Shown here piece after piece: positions 10,041-23,437 of a stretch of 64,000 bases of DNA (the stretch's first letter is position 1; every line of letters begins with the position of its first letter). The stretch covers positions 16,473 through 80,472 of the forward strand of contig JBAMDO010000240.1 in assembly GCA_037074765.1 (NCBI GenBank), given 5' to 3'. Under the pieces are notes generated by a model. That model did no database searches. It worked only from the letters and a program-made list of their open reading frames with translations, and was not told the origin of the DNA. The stretch comes from Mansonella perstans (taxonomy: Eukaryota; Nematoda; Chromadorea; Rhabditida; Onchocercidae). The translations under genes were made by a program, and so were the position numbers.

Positions 10041-13000
10041 ATATAACTCATTGGAAAGCAAACGAACTCGTCAATCAAAATCTGTCCATTGTTAACGATC
10101 AAAAAGTAACCTTGTTGGTTGTGTCGTAAAGCAACGATATGAGCGAGTGATATGTCCAACAGCAACCTTCACTTCGATATTTACATCTTTTCAATCTATT
10201 CTGATAACATTGAGCATAAATGATAATGATAACATTGATAGACTGATATCAGAATAGATAAAACAATAGAAAGAGAACAATATTGGATAAGAATTGAAAA
10301 AGTTAACTAAGGCAATGATCAGATTAAGGATTTTGAAGAGAAATGAATTCGTAATTATTTCATTTCAAAATCTTTAGCATTCTTGTGTAATGAATTAAGG
10401 AAAGTATAATTAAGTACAGTAAATTATTTCAAATAAGCATTTAAAGTGAACAAGTTAATGAAATAAATGATTAAACAAATAGATCAAAGTTCTGAACCAA
10501 TCCTTTCTTTCTCATAAGCTGATTACAGTTAAACATTTATGATGAATGAGAAAATATGCAATAGCAAATTTTGAATAATTCAATTCATGTAAACAGACAA
10601 AAATGAAATTTATCATTTGTTACTGATAATTAAAAATTGAATTTCATTTTAGGAATTTTTTTTTTTTTTTAAAAAGCTGTCAATCGGATGACATAAAATA
10701 AATCCTAATGAAATCCCAGCTAAATCTACGTGTAAAAAAAAAAAAGAAAAAACTTGAAAAGCAATGAAAAAACAAAAACGAAGCAAAAGTTATTTACGAA
10801 AATATTTCCTTTTAACAGTTTAACAGAAATTTGATAAAATTTCTTATTGCTTAATAGGAATAATACTAACAGTATATGCTATCATTTAAATCTATGGCAA
10901 ATATTTCCCGCAATATCTGACTTTCTTTTTGCAAACTTTATTTTTTTGATTTGATGGGACAGCAACTGCTGACCATTGATTTGATTTTTCATTGTTTTCG
11001 TCAAATTAAGAATGTCCATTCATCTCATCTTTCAACAATAAAATAGCCATAAATTGTTTAGTAAAAGAAATGCTTGACGAAATGAAAGGAAAGTGGACAG
11101 CAGGTGAAATGTTATCATACTTTGGATGAAATTTAAAAATTTTTAACATTACTCTTCATTGCTTTTAATCATACATCATTTCACTGATAGCTTTTAAATT
11201 GCAACAAACTTTAATACATTTTATCAGGCAAGTGATGTTCTGCCACATAATTTATTCCAGACCTCTGGACTAAGAGAATAATTTGCTATGTATGGATCAA
11301 ATAAGCACGAAAGTAATGCAACACTTATATTCGAGCATCATTTCAAACTATGACAAATCCCATTATCATCATCACTTTCACATCCATTCACAACGACTTT
11401 GCATTGTTTGTTTCACCATTGATTTTAACTATAACAAATATAAAATTTTACTACTGCATACGACAAATATTATTAAAGACTTGATTAAATCTTAGCCATT
11501 ATCACTTGCAATCGATATATGCAAATAATAGCGTTGCAAATAGCATTAATGCAATTAACTGCTTCTAATCAATTTAAAATCACAAATCTCCTACAACTTT
11601 GTTGTAAAACTTGTGCCTTAATTTTGCAAATAATCAAATAATTTTACGACTAAATTAGCTGGTCGAAATGATTTAATTCTCTGAAATTTCATAAAAATTG
11701 CCAAAATGCCAAAATTGAAAAAATAATAGAGTTTTCTCAGATTTTCTTTCAGTATTTTAAAGAGTTTTTATTTAAAAAAACAAAAAAGAAAAAAACCACA
11801 ACGATAATTCATCATAATAGAAGAAACGCTTCACTTCAGGAAAAAAGAAACTATGATTTGTAAATTTTATACCATCAAGAAAAAAGAACGGAAAAATTTA
11901 TCCTTTTAAATGTTACGTTTCTTTTCTCCTGTCGCTTTTTCCAGCGTGTTTCTTTCTTACCTCTGTTTTCTTTTCCCAATGAAAAGCATTCGAAATTTCT
12001 AACGAATTTTCCACCAGTATTTTAAACGAAATCAATTATCATTTTTCTCTTTTTTTTTATTTTACTAATCCATAACTAAAGAGTTTTTTTTTTAAAAAGA
12101 AAAAATTCTAGGAATTTTTCTGTTGTTAGTAAAAGTTTCGTTTAAAAATTCAACTTTGGTTTATGGCAAAACCAGAAGAAAGAGAAAGATGCACTTTCTC
12201 AAAGATATGATTGCTATGGAAGATTTTCAGTAAGTCTGAAACTTAGTGAAATCTATTTTAGTTGTATTGTTTATTAAAATTTTGAAGTAGCAGAAAACAA
12301 ATAAAAGGCAATAAAATGAAATAAAATAAGCATTCCTGAAGTACTTATTTTTTCTGGATTATCTAAAATGAAATGGAAAGGAAGCGATGCTGAATTTTGT
12401 ATACCGATTCTTCAAGTTTTTTGCAAACGATTCTCACTATTGCTAATTCTAACAATCGACTTCCAATCTTACAAATGCATTCTTACAATCGGTTCTTACT
12501 AACAGTAATTCTTACAAACAGATTTTTTTGTTATTGAGATTATGTAGAATGATATGATAAGTGTAGGTAAAAGTGAATAATGAAACTGTTTCTTTTAAGT
12601 ATGCTCATAGTTGTTAATAAGATTTATTAGATAACTGGGAGACACAGGAACTACTACTGTTGATATTTTACAGAACTTTTCTGCTTGTAAAAATTTGCTT
12701 CATTTTCTAATTTCATTCTTCAATCCAATAAATGTACTGGGCACATTTTTGCACTCACTCGCTTAGATAGCTGTTTCAAAAGTTTCATTAATTATGCATG
12801 TGAATGAATTTTTGCAATGACAATTTTAATTAAAATTTTTTTGGAACATTTATTTGATTACTTCGGTGGAAATGCACTAGATATTAGCACATATATATAT
12901 TTAAATAAATTTCCGGAAATTTATCATTTATAATTACCAGTTATCGAAATATTATTAGCATTGCTGTTAGAAGTAAAGTAATTTTATAAAGTTAATATTT

Positions 13001-16000
13001 TGATGGTATTATTTCTTAAATCATTCCCAAAATAACTGATTAATAATTAGTGAAAATGTTTAAATGGATAAAAAAAAAATGACAGGGGAGAATTATAAAA
13101 GATTATATCACCGAGAAGTTTTATCAATTATATTGAATTGAGCATCTTCGGCATTCATCTACAAAATGCTGCATGATTGTAAAATATTGCTTTGTGATTA
13201 GCATAATCACATGGGAATTATTAATGACAGCTTGCTTATTTACGCACTTCCGATATCATTGACAATGCAACACAAATAAATAATTCATTCCTTCTTATAT
13301 TTCAAGAGTTTCACTTGGAAAACGATATTAATTTCATTCATTCATTGTTATTGTAACAAATATTTAACATTCGGTCAGAATAAACGGAAAAAACTTATTA
13401 TTCTAACCGATGATACTTTTTTACCCTTTCTCTTTCTCTTTGTCTCCCCCTTTCTCTCTCTTTGTCTCTACCATTAATTTTTCCTGTTCGCCTAAGATTA
13501 TTTTAAGTTTTCAATCTGTATTCATTAATAGTGACACAGAAAAATAATTTACAAAAAAATGCAGTTGAAAATTTTTTCTCACCATATGGAATAGAATTAA
13601 ATTAATAATTGCAGATTTATTTAGTATTACTTGTATGAAAATCATAATTATTGAAATTTAAAATTAAAAAAAGAAAGATTTTTCAGAAATATTTCCAACA
13701 CCGGAGAAGATTGAAATTGAAAAATAAATGCAGAAATTATGCATTGTTTGGCTATTAATCAAATGTAAGCATCAAAGTCACAAGCAATTAATTTAAAGCA
13801 ATGAATAATAAATTATGAGTAAATGGTAGACAACATGCAAAATAAATGAAAAGCAATCCAAGCACGATGAAAAAAGAAATAAAATCCATCCAGGAAATTA
13901 AAAATCATCCGTTGCATATTAAAATAAGAAAGTTAAAATTCTTCCTTTTCTCTGACTTTCATAATATACATTTAGCTAAAATGGATGGCTGAGATAATTT
14001 TTTCAGCATTTAAATTTTTGAAATTGTAAAAATAGTGCAGATGTATGAAATTTATATAAATTTGTATGTTGTAGTCTCATTTCATTTGCAAAATTTCTTG
14101 TCTGCATTGGCTCATACCGGAAAAAGAAATTAAAGCTTTTTGCAGTTTACAATGTCCATTCACTACATATCTTTAAGAATCATCGGGAAGATATTCAATG
14201 TATCGGTTTATGTCAGAATGTACCATTTCGGGAAAGTGTCATTTAAATGATCTTGCTCATTTATTCATTTGACCTCTTCAGCGAAACATCGTTTGAAATG
14301 GTAGCAACTGTAAAAATAGTTTTAACTTAAATTTTTTTGTGCTGATATTTAAATTTGAATTTTTCCCGTACAAACAATGACGAATTGTAAAATATCTCCA
14401 AAGTACTGTAATACATTTTCATTTATTGCATACATTGATAAATATTGATCAAAAGAAGAAAAATTCTTCCAAAAGAAATCGGTGCGAAACAAAAGCAATA
14501 ATCTGTCCCCTGAACTGAGTACAACGAAATCTTCGCTGTTTCAGACAAAGAACGTTTCGAAAATTTGCAAAATCTTTCGAACTTTAATTTTTTTTTGAAC
14601 TCTTCATTCACGCTCAACTTTCTGTGCATCTTGGAAAGAATAGGCAATTTGAAGAGATATGAAATAATAAATTTTAAATTCATATTTTAACGTACAATTC
14701 CAAATGAAATGTAGACGACAAGAAGGTAATTGTTGTAATTCAAAGGCAAGAAATGGAAGCTTGCAATAATAAATTGTTTGAATGTGAAATTAAATTGAAA
14801 ATGACAAGATAATAACAAATGTTACTAAAATAACAAATGGTATATTTATAATTAGTATTATTATTAGAATAAGATTGTCGTAGGCTAATCTTATGTTATT
14901 ACTTGCTTTATGTAGACATCCTCTTTAAGTTCTTTTTGTAATCTTCAAGGATTTTATTAAAATAATTACACATTTTTATGTTTATGACACATTCAACATG
15001 AAATACAAAAGCAATTTTATTCCAAATTTTATAATTCAATGATTAAAAACGGTATGTAATGCAACTTAATATGAATAATTGATAACATAGTTAAGAAAAA
15101 AGAATTTTAAAGATGAAATTGTGATTTGTGGCTCATAAAGAAATCGCCCTCACAGGTTAGATTTATTAAATGAAAGCGTAAAACGACATTCGTTCATTGG
15201 CGGAAGATGAAAGTTTTTCACTTATCATTGTATTGTTTTATTTCTCCATTTAATTGGCTACTTTCCATCTTTGCTGCAATTTTTGTGTGAACTTTCCAGA
15301 AGAATTTTATGGTGTAAAATTATTTACGTCGAACAAAACACATTTGTAAATATATTAAAGTTATCAAACTTTGCCCCAAATTCAATAATGCCGAAATGTT
15401 CCTATCAAATACCATCATTTCGGATAGACTTCTCATTTCGCATATTAATAGGTGAAAGCTCAAATTCATCTACTATGTATTATCCTATTTAAGTTTAAAT
15501 TTTAAAAGAGTTGAACTTCATGGACACATTAAGTAAAAATTTCTATGTTTTTCACTTATGCATTATTGGCAGTGTGAAGATATGAAATCAAATATTAAAA
15601 AACTGAAAATATTGTCTGCAATTTGTTTTACAATTATTGAAATCTGAAGTATCACATTTCATTATTAACGGATTGGCTAATTATTTATATGTAATTATCA
15701 ATTTAAAACAACTCATCAATTAAGCTACCAACACCACGTATGGCGGCACTTTGCGTATTTGTTTTATTTTTTTTTCACATATTTTATTTTTTTAAATAGC
15801 CAAATTGAGAGCTGAAATATAAAATTATGTCAGATGACACTTTCATCATACTTTTCAACATCATCCAATATCTGCTTGCATTATAGAACCCTAATACTGC
15901 TTGAGATTTTGCGAAAGAATTTGAAAAATTTGGCATTTTATTTTATTCAGGGGTGAAATTTTCATGAGAACATACACAAAAGAAAAGTTAAGAGACTTCT

Positions 16001-16672
16001 ATGTTTTATCTTAATTTGGTACTTCTTTGGTTTGTTTCATATCATGATTTTGTGGCTTTTTGAGTTACGAAACATTTTATTACTTTTACTAGAATAACAA
16101 ATCAATGAACGCTGAATTGCACAGTTTAAAGCAATGTGGATTTCTTCTTTGTAGCTTAATTAAGTGCTAATATTTAAAACTTATTGCAAATATGAATTTT
16201 TCGCGGAAAAAAGAGAAAACGTAAGACCCTTTTCATCAAGAGAGTTCTATTTAATGAAGGCTAGATTTAAATTTAGTTTATCATTAATCATCTTCATAAG
16301 ATCCATTGTCAATTATGATATAAAGTTTTGACTACAATGATTTTTGGGGCGCAGCCAATTAAATTTATAATTCCTAGGTTTTACTCATGGAAAGATTAAA
16401 TTGATTAATTAGATGGATAGTTCTAAAATTTCTTTAACAAACCATAACATCATTTATTGTTGCTTTTCATATGCAAGGTTACATTAGCTATGTAAATATT
16501 ATTTAAGCATTAATGTCATTACTCTAAATTTCACTGAAAAATTCAAATTCGCCAGAGTAAGCAAACACTTTTACTCATTTTTTTCTCACTAAGCTGTCCA
16601 CTGATAAACACTTATTGATAAACGTTGACCAACGATTGACGAACGAAATTTTTCCTATCATTCTGGAAGAAA

Positions 16673-16681
16673 AATTTTCAG
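16673..16681 (+). promoter_or_regulatory. Probable trans-splice acceptor of the chemoreceptor gene
   Basis: ATTTTCAG ends 4 bases before the ATG at 16686 (TAAG is the leader remnant). In nematodes an outron acceptor this close to the start codon usually receives the spliced leader. Confidence 0.55.
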
Positions 16682-16685
16682 TAAG

Positions 16686-19097
16686 ATGCTTAATGCATCG
16701 ATGTTATCCGAAATTTGTGAAATGACAAAATTAATTTATGTGACAAATTCACGAATGTCCAGTGTATTTATTGTTGAATTTCTAAGCAGCATTTTGGCTA
16801 TCTTAACATCTTTGCTTACAATATTAGCTGTAATCTTCAATAAAACTCTTCATTTCAACATGCGATTACTTTTTCTATGCTTCTGGTGTGCTATCATTAT
16901 TACCTGCATAGGTAAGTCAACGGAAGGTTTATTTTTTTTTTTGGAAAATTTCTTTCATCTGGCCTTGAGTTTTTCACTTTTATTGGAAAAGAGAAGCAGA
17001 AATCTGATTGTTGAGAAAAAAAATTCATAATCTTTTATAAAAATATTTTGGAATTCAATTAACTGGTTTACATCATTTAAAATGGCAGATATTTGCATTC
17101 ATGCTGTTGCACTTCAGGAACATTATCAGTTCGTCCTATTATCTCGTAGCGATTATATCAAAGGATGATATAGAGCTTTGCGCTTAGTTATCATTTACGA
17201 ATCATTTCAGATTGCGTTGGTCAGTTTATCATTTTAATTTAGATTTATTCGCATAAATAATATTTTTAAACGAAACAATTTGGACTAATTGATCAAATCT
17301 CGTTGAAAAATGCGCAAAAAAAAATTTGACCTTTCTACAGGAATGTATCATTAAAATGAATTTTTCCGTATAATAACTTGATCATTGAATAATTATTAGA
17401 TGGAAATAATATTACTGTATTTGCAGCATTACGCAATGTGTATTATCTTGGTTTAGTAATGGTCGTAATATCGGCATTTTCTCTCTCAATTGAAAGAGTT
17501 TTTGCGACGCTTCTTTATCAAACATATGAACGTAATGTGCGTAAATGGATTAGCATATCAATGGCTTTATCACAAGTTACTCTTCTGTCACTTTCTTGTC
17601 ACCATAGAATTTTTTCACGCACAGGAATAAAACTTCTGCAATTTTTGTTTTATTTCTCTTTTAAATTCAAACGTCCTTCCTCACATTTTTCTGTCATACA
17701 TCAAAAATTTCATTCACATTTCGTTTTTTTTCTTTTTGATGTTTCTGTAACGGAAAATTTTCTTTTTTTTGGCAATGAAATGTTGTAAAAAAATAACAGA
17801 ATTCTTTTTTCCTCAATAAAATGAAAAGAATATGTAATTGTTTTTTCTTCAAAATCATGCTGCTGTCGCATATCTCATCGGCAGCTTAATTATCGGGCGA
17901 AAATGGCACTTAAAAACGTGGTTAAGTTTTTGTAACTATCGATATCGGTTTAATACTTTAATTTATTTTTGATATTAAGACTATTTTTAGTGGCTTCTGA
18001 TTGGCCCTTTGATGTATTATGAAAATCACGATGAAAAACATATTTTCCCCTACTGCTCCTACGAACTATTTAATCCGCAAGCGATGGCCAATGTTAAACT
18101 CGGTGTTATTGCTATTCAGATTTGCTCATTTGTTATTATGATTGTACTGTGGACACATAACAATAAGAAATTAGTGAGCAATTTTGAATTTCATTTAGAG
18201 AAATTCAAATTCGAAGTATGTATTTTGGTTGATTATTAAAAGGTGACATTTTAACTTTTCTTTTTGAAATGAAAATATGTCGCTATTACAGAGCTGCTCT
18301 TTTACACAATTATGATAATAATAACAATTACGATAATGATAACAGATCAAAAAGTGGACAAGAGTAGTGAAACTAATGCAGTCTTTTGCTACGGTCAACT
18401 TTCGGTAAAATTGGTCAAATGTCATTGGATTCCTGAAATATCTTGATATCCTTACTTAATTTAATATTGTGTTTCAGTTCCATCGAAAGCTTCAAAACGG
18501 AAACATTAGTATACGATATCAATTACGTGAGAATGTTACGACCTCAAAAATGCTGGTGCCATTCACTACCGTTGTAACAATGTTTGTCCTAACCGATGCA
18601 TTACTGCAATTGATGTTACCTGCATGTCAAAAGGATAATTGTTGGACTGTAATCAATCAGCTGATCACGTATTGTTTTTACGTTGAGATACAGGTATATG
18701 TTCACAGGTGCCATTCACCACCGTTGTAACAATGTTTTTCCTAACCAATCTTTCACTTATATTATGTGTAAAGAGGAAAAACAATGTAACTTGCCATCCA
18801 CCGTATTTTTTCTAGGCTTGCTTCTTGTCCATAGTATCAATTGCTCTCGCCATCACTTTATGGTATACAAGCAAGACTATTCGAAATTCGCTTCTTCATC
18901 TATTTGGCATTAAATATTGCATAAGATTTGGCAAACAGAATTCGATTAGTATATCACCAGATGAATGCATTCGTCGGGCCTATTTCGATCAACTACAACG
19001 ACAGTGGAATAATCCATCTATTTCTTGGAATGATGCTTTGTGTAAAAGTTTCCAGCATATGAAATCTCAACAATACAATGAATCTCGATATCGTTGA
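16686..19097 (+). CDS. Seven-transmembrane chemoreceptor, Sra superfamily (Sre/Srab-like)
   Basis: Proposed exons: 16686-16911, 17089-17145, 17427-17575, 17991-18173, 18478-18693, 18816-19097. All phases agree and give about 370 residues, normal for the family. These G-protein-coupled receptors sit in ciliated sensory neurons and detect chemical cues. Visible features: an NAS glycosylation site at residue 3; TM1 about 27-50; TM2 61-80; TM3 100-116 ending in SIERVFAT, the family's DRY-like motif, then YQTYE; TM4 around the exon 3/4 join; TM5 178-198; RYQLREN at 218-224 before TM6, a hallmark of Sre/Srab proteins; TM7 278-293; and a polar tail. Exon 4 could instead end at 18215, also in frame. 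Exon 2 is the weakest: its acceptor is poor and the conserved extracellular-loop-1 cysteine is absent (see findings), so the gene may be damaged. No neighbouring paralogue is present, unlike the usual clusters. Confidence 0.75.
18555..18750 (+). repeat. Piece of exon 5 copied into the following intron
   Basis: About 43 bases of exon 5 (18555-18597, beginning GGTGCCATTCAC) recur at 18707-18749 inside the next intron with about four differences. The offset is 152 bases. The intronic copy is not needed by the gene model. It is a small segmental duplication. Confidence 0.85.
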
Positions 19098-20043
19098 AGC
19101 AATTGAATTTTTATATAATGAAATTGCCTTGCTTCTTATTCATTAAATCAAATCGTCTCCAGTTTTGCATATGTTATGGTGATTCATAGAATGAATTACG
19201 AAGGGCGAAAAATAACATTTGAAAGGGTGAAATAAATTTAAGTCGTATTTTTGTTGACGAAATGAAAATAAAAAATGAATAACTAATGAAAATATTAAAA
19301 CAATTTGACAGGTGTCCTTTTTTAAAATAATTTGTTGGAACAAGTAAATTTTTCACTGATATCACTGCCTTAGTAAAATGAATAAAGTAAATGATGCTGA
19401 ATTTGCTAGAACTTCTGCCTGTCATGACTTATCTCCTTGTTAAAAGAATTCTTGATGAAAAGCGATAATCGTAAAATTATCAATCGTAAAATAATTTGTG
19501 TCTCGCTACTACGCGTTGATATGGTAAAGACAAAAATCGATTGCATAATTTACAATTTCATGGTATCGCCCGCATCTTGAATTAGTCTAAAATACATAAT
19601 AATTACAAGAAAACAAAAAAATTTAGGCAATCAGCACAACAGATATATTTGATGTCCAGAGTTTTAGTATGTCTCGGAGCTCCTGTCTGGTTTTCATCAT
19701 AGATTAAAAAATGAAAAATTGTATATGTTGAGAAATGAAATTTGTCAAAAATACTAAGGGAGCAATAACTCCCAGAGAAATCGGAAGAACTAGGAAAATA
19801 CTAGTGATAATTGCAAGAGCCGCGATATAATCGGAAATTTAAGGACAGCATTTTCGCAATTATCAAATAGCCTTAGCCAAACCTAACTGCAAATATCTGA
19901 CTGTCATCAATGACACTGTCCTTTATACAACCAAACATAGTCTATTTTCATTAAGACTTGTTTATTTCTTGACTGATTTTGATCAATTAGTTTATTACAG
20001 AAACGGAAAATGACCATCAGCCATGCAATTTCTTTTTTCGATG
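19098..20043. other. Intergenic, nothing recognised
   Basis: AT-rich sequence between the convergent ends of the chemoreceptor (+) and the gene at 20044 (-). Short minus-strand frames at 19143-19425 are low-complexity and have no splice context. Confidence 0.6.
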
Positions 20044-20640
20044 TCAGTTTCGTTTTTTATGTATATCTCGCGATGAATCGAAAAAAGCAGTTGCAGGAAG
20101 CTCTTGAATGATATAATTAGAAGTTCGCCTCAGTTGCCGCTTCGTTTCACTATCAGCTACGAGGTAAAATTGGTTAAAAACAACAAATCGTTTATATATA
20201 GTACAGAGGTTTTCTACAAAATAAGTTTGACAACAATGTTTATCAACTTGTTCCGGTATGATCATTGATGAAAAGCAAGTTGGTCGGACGACAGCATCTT
20301 TAACAGAAAAGCGACAACAAACTGCAATTAATTATAAATACGCACATGCACATGGAAAAAAAAACGCAAAAATTCAAAATCAAGACAGATACAGTGGATT
20401 CATCCAGTAAATAAGACTTTTCGCAAAAATTAATATTAATAACTTCTTCGATACGTTTCGTAATTTGCCTAATTTTTGATGGAAAAATAAATCGACGAAG
20501 CGAAAACTGCAATTAAGGAAGGATGGGAAGTGTAGGTTTGCTTTAATCGTCAAATTCTCAGTCATTACTTACGTATCCGGAATTGAATTGAAAGAAAGAT
20601 TCGTTCAGGATGTGTGACGAAAACGTGAATTTACGACGTC
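20044..20640 (-). CDS. Unidentified multi-exon gene with paired cysteines (3' part)
   Basis: Minus-strand exons that fit together in phase: about 20573-20640 (ending FNSGY before a strong GTAAGT donor), 20455-20506 (starting FSLRRFIF after TTGCAG), 20205-20321 (starting CCRFSVKDAVV after TTGCAG, then PEQVDKHCC and ending FVENL), and 20044-20156 (SDSETKRQLRR ... DIHKKRN, stop). The third exon has five cysteines in a CC...C...CC arrangement and the last exon is basic. I do not recognise a family; paired cysteines recall nematode secreted Cys-rich modules, but that is only a resemblance. The end of the second exon is uncertain: its frame stays open to a second donor (GTATCT near 20395), which does not match the phase of the next exon. 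The 5' end was not found; the first exon lacks a clear start or acceptor, so the gene is incomplete in this model. Confidence 0.45.
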
Positions 20641-22845
20641 AACTTCGATTGTCTTATTGAAATTCAAAGGCCAGAATTATTTTTAATTTCTGTTAGTGCT
20701 CGAATTGCTCCGGTCACATTTATAAGATTCTCTTTTATAATTAGCTACATTTATTGGATTGTAAACAGCTTAATTTGTGATTAAACCATTGAATGTAACT
20801 AAACGATTACCTTATGATATTCTGTTCCGTGGACATCATTATAAATATGAAAATAAGTCAGAAGCTAAATTATTCTTAAGTGTGTGTAAGTTTTTAATTC
20901 TTTTTATATAAGACAAAAAGTAATCATTCATTCACAGAATCGTTTCAGTTTCATAAAAAAACTTTTGTAACTGGAAGATGCTCTTATAGACAGCGGATAG
21001 TAGTCATAAAAATTGTTTGAATGGATCGATTAAATTCTATTCCAACATCTCGTCAATAGTCTCCATTAAATTAAATTCGACACGCCGATAGTTGTGTTGA
21101 GAAAAGGTAAGTAAATTCCAAAGAAATTTCATCAGCATTAAAAGCAAACGCGAAATTCAAGGTGGTCATTTTTTAAAAATTTCAATGTCACAATTTAAAA
21201 TTAAAAGTTAAAAGAAAAAAAAAACAGTTGTGAGTGGTGAAATACTCTATGATCAATGAGTAAGTAAAAATTTCAAAAATGTCAACCAAACATTCACATG
21301 TGTAATTCTGATAGTTGGTAGTTTTTTTTTTTTTTTTTTTTAATTTTGATGATTTATTAATTAATTTATGAGCATTTTAAATCATTTTGTAATTGATATT
21401 TTAAAGTTAATTTTATAACAGATACAACAGCATCAAATGAATTGAAGTAATGAGTTATGAGAAATATTTCATAAGTAAAAAGGACAAAATTTCGACTAAT
21501 TCTGGCCAGTGAAAATTTATATGGATTCTTGCAAAGTACTTTAAGCAAAATCTAAAAAAATTTTTGAACTAACTGTGATGAAATGAATGAACTCTTATGA
21601 TGATATTTTTTTCCTACTTATGTTTAAATTATTATGAAAAAAAACCATTATGAAAATTTTGATATAGGAAACACAAAGAGTCTGTATTTCGATTTATTAA
21701 AGTATTTCTACATGGATTATGTATGCTAACATACTTTCCACCTGGCATTATCCCGCGATACAATGCGTCACTGTCAGCATAGTCCTGCTTCTAGCATTAG
21801 GACGTTATAAAATAAATTAAGACAACACCTATACATTATGCATTGTTAGAATTCTGCTTGGTGCACAATCAACAGAATACAAAATTGATTACAATATCAA
21901 AATTATCAAGCAATAAAATGATAAATTGAACATTGTAAACAATTATTTTATATGCAAAACCAACAATGAAGCCAAATTTTTATTTTGCTCTTTAGAAATT
22001 ATCAAAAATGAAAGAAGTAAGTTAGCAAGAAATACATTAATTAAAAGTAACGAAACAATTGGAAATAAGTAATACTAATTGATTGCTAATTTTTTACAAT
22101 GGAAAGCTATGTAGTAGATTTTACTTTAAGAGATGGAATAGTGATTATAATTGGATAGTGTAGTAAGTTACTTGCATATCACATTTCAATAATACCACCG
22201 ACACAAGTATACACGCATACATTGTTATAATAATTAATTTCAAATAATATTTGAATTTTGAATAATATTAAATTAGACATCATGTGAAATACTTCTTCTG
22301 TTGCCTAATTAAAAAAATTTTGCCGTTTTTCAATCCAACTGAGAACAAAGCTGGGAAGGAAAGTTAGTAATAAAGCTAAATAATTAGCACTTTTCATACG
22401 TTCCGCTTTTTTTTGTCCTGAAAAATGTTAAAAGGAAGATGAGTAGAAACAATTATATTTCCACGTTAATGACAAATAGTGGTTTGTCTGGCTAATTAAT
22501 TGATTATATCTATTTCTTACAATAGAATTTGATTTTATAATTTTTAACAAATTTATAGCATTTACTGAAAATTTTCGCCAATTTATATTATATTAAAAAA
22601 AAAAGGTTGAATTTCAAAGCCAAATTGTAAAAAAATTCTAGAAGTGCGTATCGAATGTGTTATGTTACTGCACAACCAGTGATTTGTCAATAACAAAGTA
22701 GCAAATTTGATGCTTATGCTTTGTCTTGTTGTTAATGTTAGCTTTCGCTCAAAATGAATATTCCCAATAATTAAAGAAAGTGGCCTTGCCGAATATTATG
22801 TGCCCAAACTTACAAATAATATGATTCCACAGAATCACTTTGAGC
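20641..22845. other. AT-rich region with one orphan exon
   Basis: Apart from the exon-like segment at 21668-21782 and a good donor (AAAAG/GTAAGT) at 21106/21107, nothing is recognised. A poly-T run occupies about 21322-21340. Confidence 0.5.
21668..21782 (+). CDS. Orphan terminal exon (possible)
   Basis: After a GATATAG acceptor one frame is open for 37 codons to a TAG, containing KESVFRFIKVFLHG and TYFPPGIIPRYNAS. The upstream donor at 21106/21107 could join to it in phase, but its own frame meets a stop soon upstream. It may be the last exon of an unrecognised plus-strand gene or a relic. Family unknown. Confidence 0.25.
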
Positions 22846-23437
22846 TTAATACCACCATCCATCACCAATTCTCCTGAAACGTCTGCGCCAAAATCGTCTG
22901 ACAGCCCAAGGACGTCGACGTAGGAAACGTCTATATCCATAACTTCTTCCATATCCATTTCCTAGAAACCAATCGAATGGATCTTTCGAGAAGCCAAGAA
23001 ATTGCCGCTTTACACGCAATCTGCAAAAATAAGTATTTGTGAAATATGCAACAATTGATTTTTCAACCGAAAATAAGAGATGAAAGACAGCAATGGAGGT
23101 GTTCGAGAATGAATTTCGATCGAGATATGAATTTGTATTCAATTCAGCCTTAGAGTGTAAACGAGCGTCGAATTCGAAAGTCTGATTGCTGATTCTCTTT
23201 TTTCCTTCTTTTTTATTTTTCTAACTTCTATCTCTTCCAATTTTTAAAGGGGAACTCAATTTTTTATAATCCTTCGTAAATATTTACTGTTTGAAAGTGC
23301 AAAACGAGAAGACAATTAAGCAGAAAGTTTTACTGGTCAGTTTCGCTTGTCCAAATTTCTTTTGCTTTAGCTTCTAAGCAAATCATCAAATTCAAGACGA
23401 CCAACAGATACACAGTCCATTTGCAGTATCGAACCAT
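22846..23437 (-). CDS. Secreted Arg/Trp/Tyr/Gly-rich propeptide, copy 1
   Basis: Two exons, 23334-23437 and 22846-23020, joined by a 313-base intron (GTAAAA donor, TTTTTGCAG acceptor) in consistent phase, encode 92 residues. Residues 1-24 form a signal peptide (hydrophobic WTVYLLVVLNLMIC). A short spacer ends in RVKR at 37-40, a dibasic processing site. The predicted mature peptide of 52 residues starts QFLGF, whose Gln could become pyroglutamate. It contains NGYGRSYGY, then runs of arginine with tryptophan (RRFWRRRFRR), and ends WWY. About a quarter of it is Arg. The composition resembles cationic Trp/Arg-rich antimicrobial peptides or glycine/tyrosine-rich nematode peptides; function is inferred only. 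The ATG directly follows TTTCTCAG, a probable trans-splice acceptor. It is a paralogue of the gene at 24369 and the relic near 25.7 kb. Confidence 0.8.

Larger units (their letters stand above)
5899..16685. other. Long AT-rich non-coding stretch
   Basis: No gene with supportable splice structure was found over this 10.8 kb. Open frames here are short and low-complexity, and none continues across plausible junctions. It contains poly-T/poly-A runs (for example 6159-6181 and 10660-10672), the triple hairpin at 7372-7466, the GT/CA microsatellite complex at 9660-10040, and pyrimidine-rich runs near 13428-13470. A frame at about 10060-10128 encodes some 20 protein-like residues but has no splice context. 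This may be an intergenic region or a large intron of a gene with exons outside the window. Confidence 0.55.

Noticed and set aside
9588..10061. Long overlapping frames on both strands rich in Cys/Val or Thr/His
   Set aside because: They are translations of a GT/CA microsatellite, present in several frames at once, with no signal peptide, splice sites or homology.
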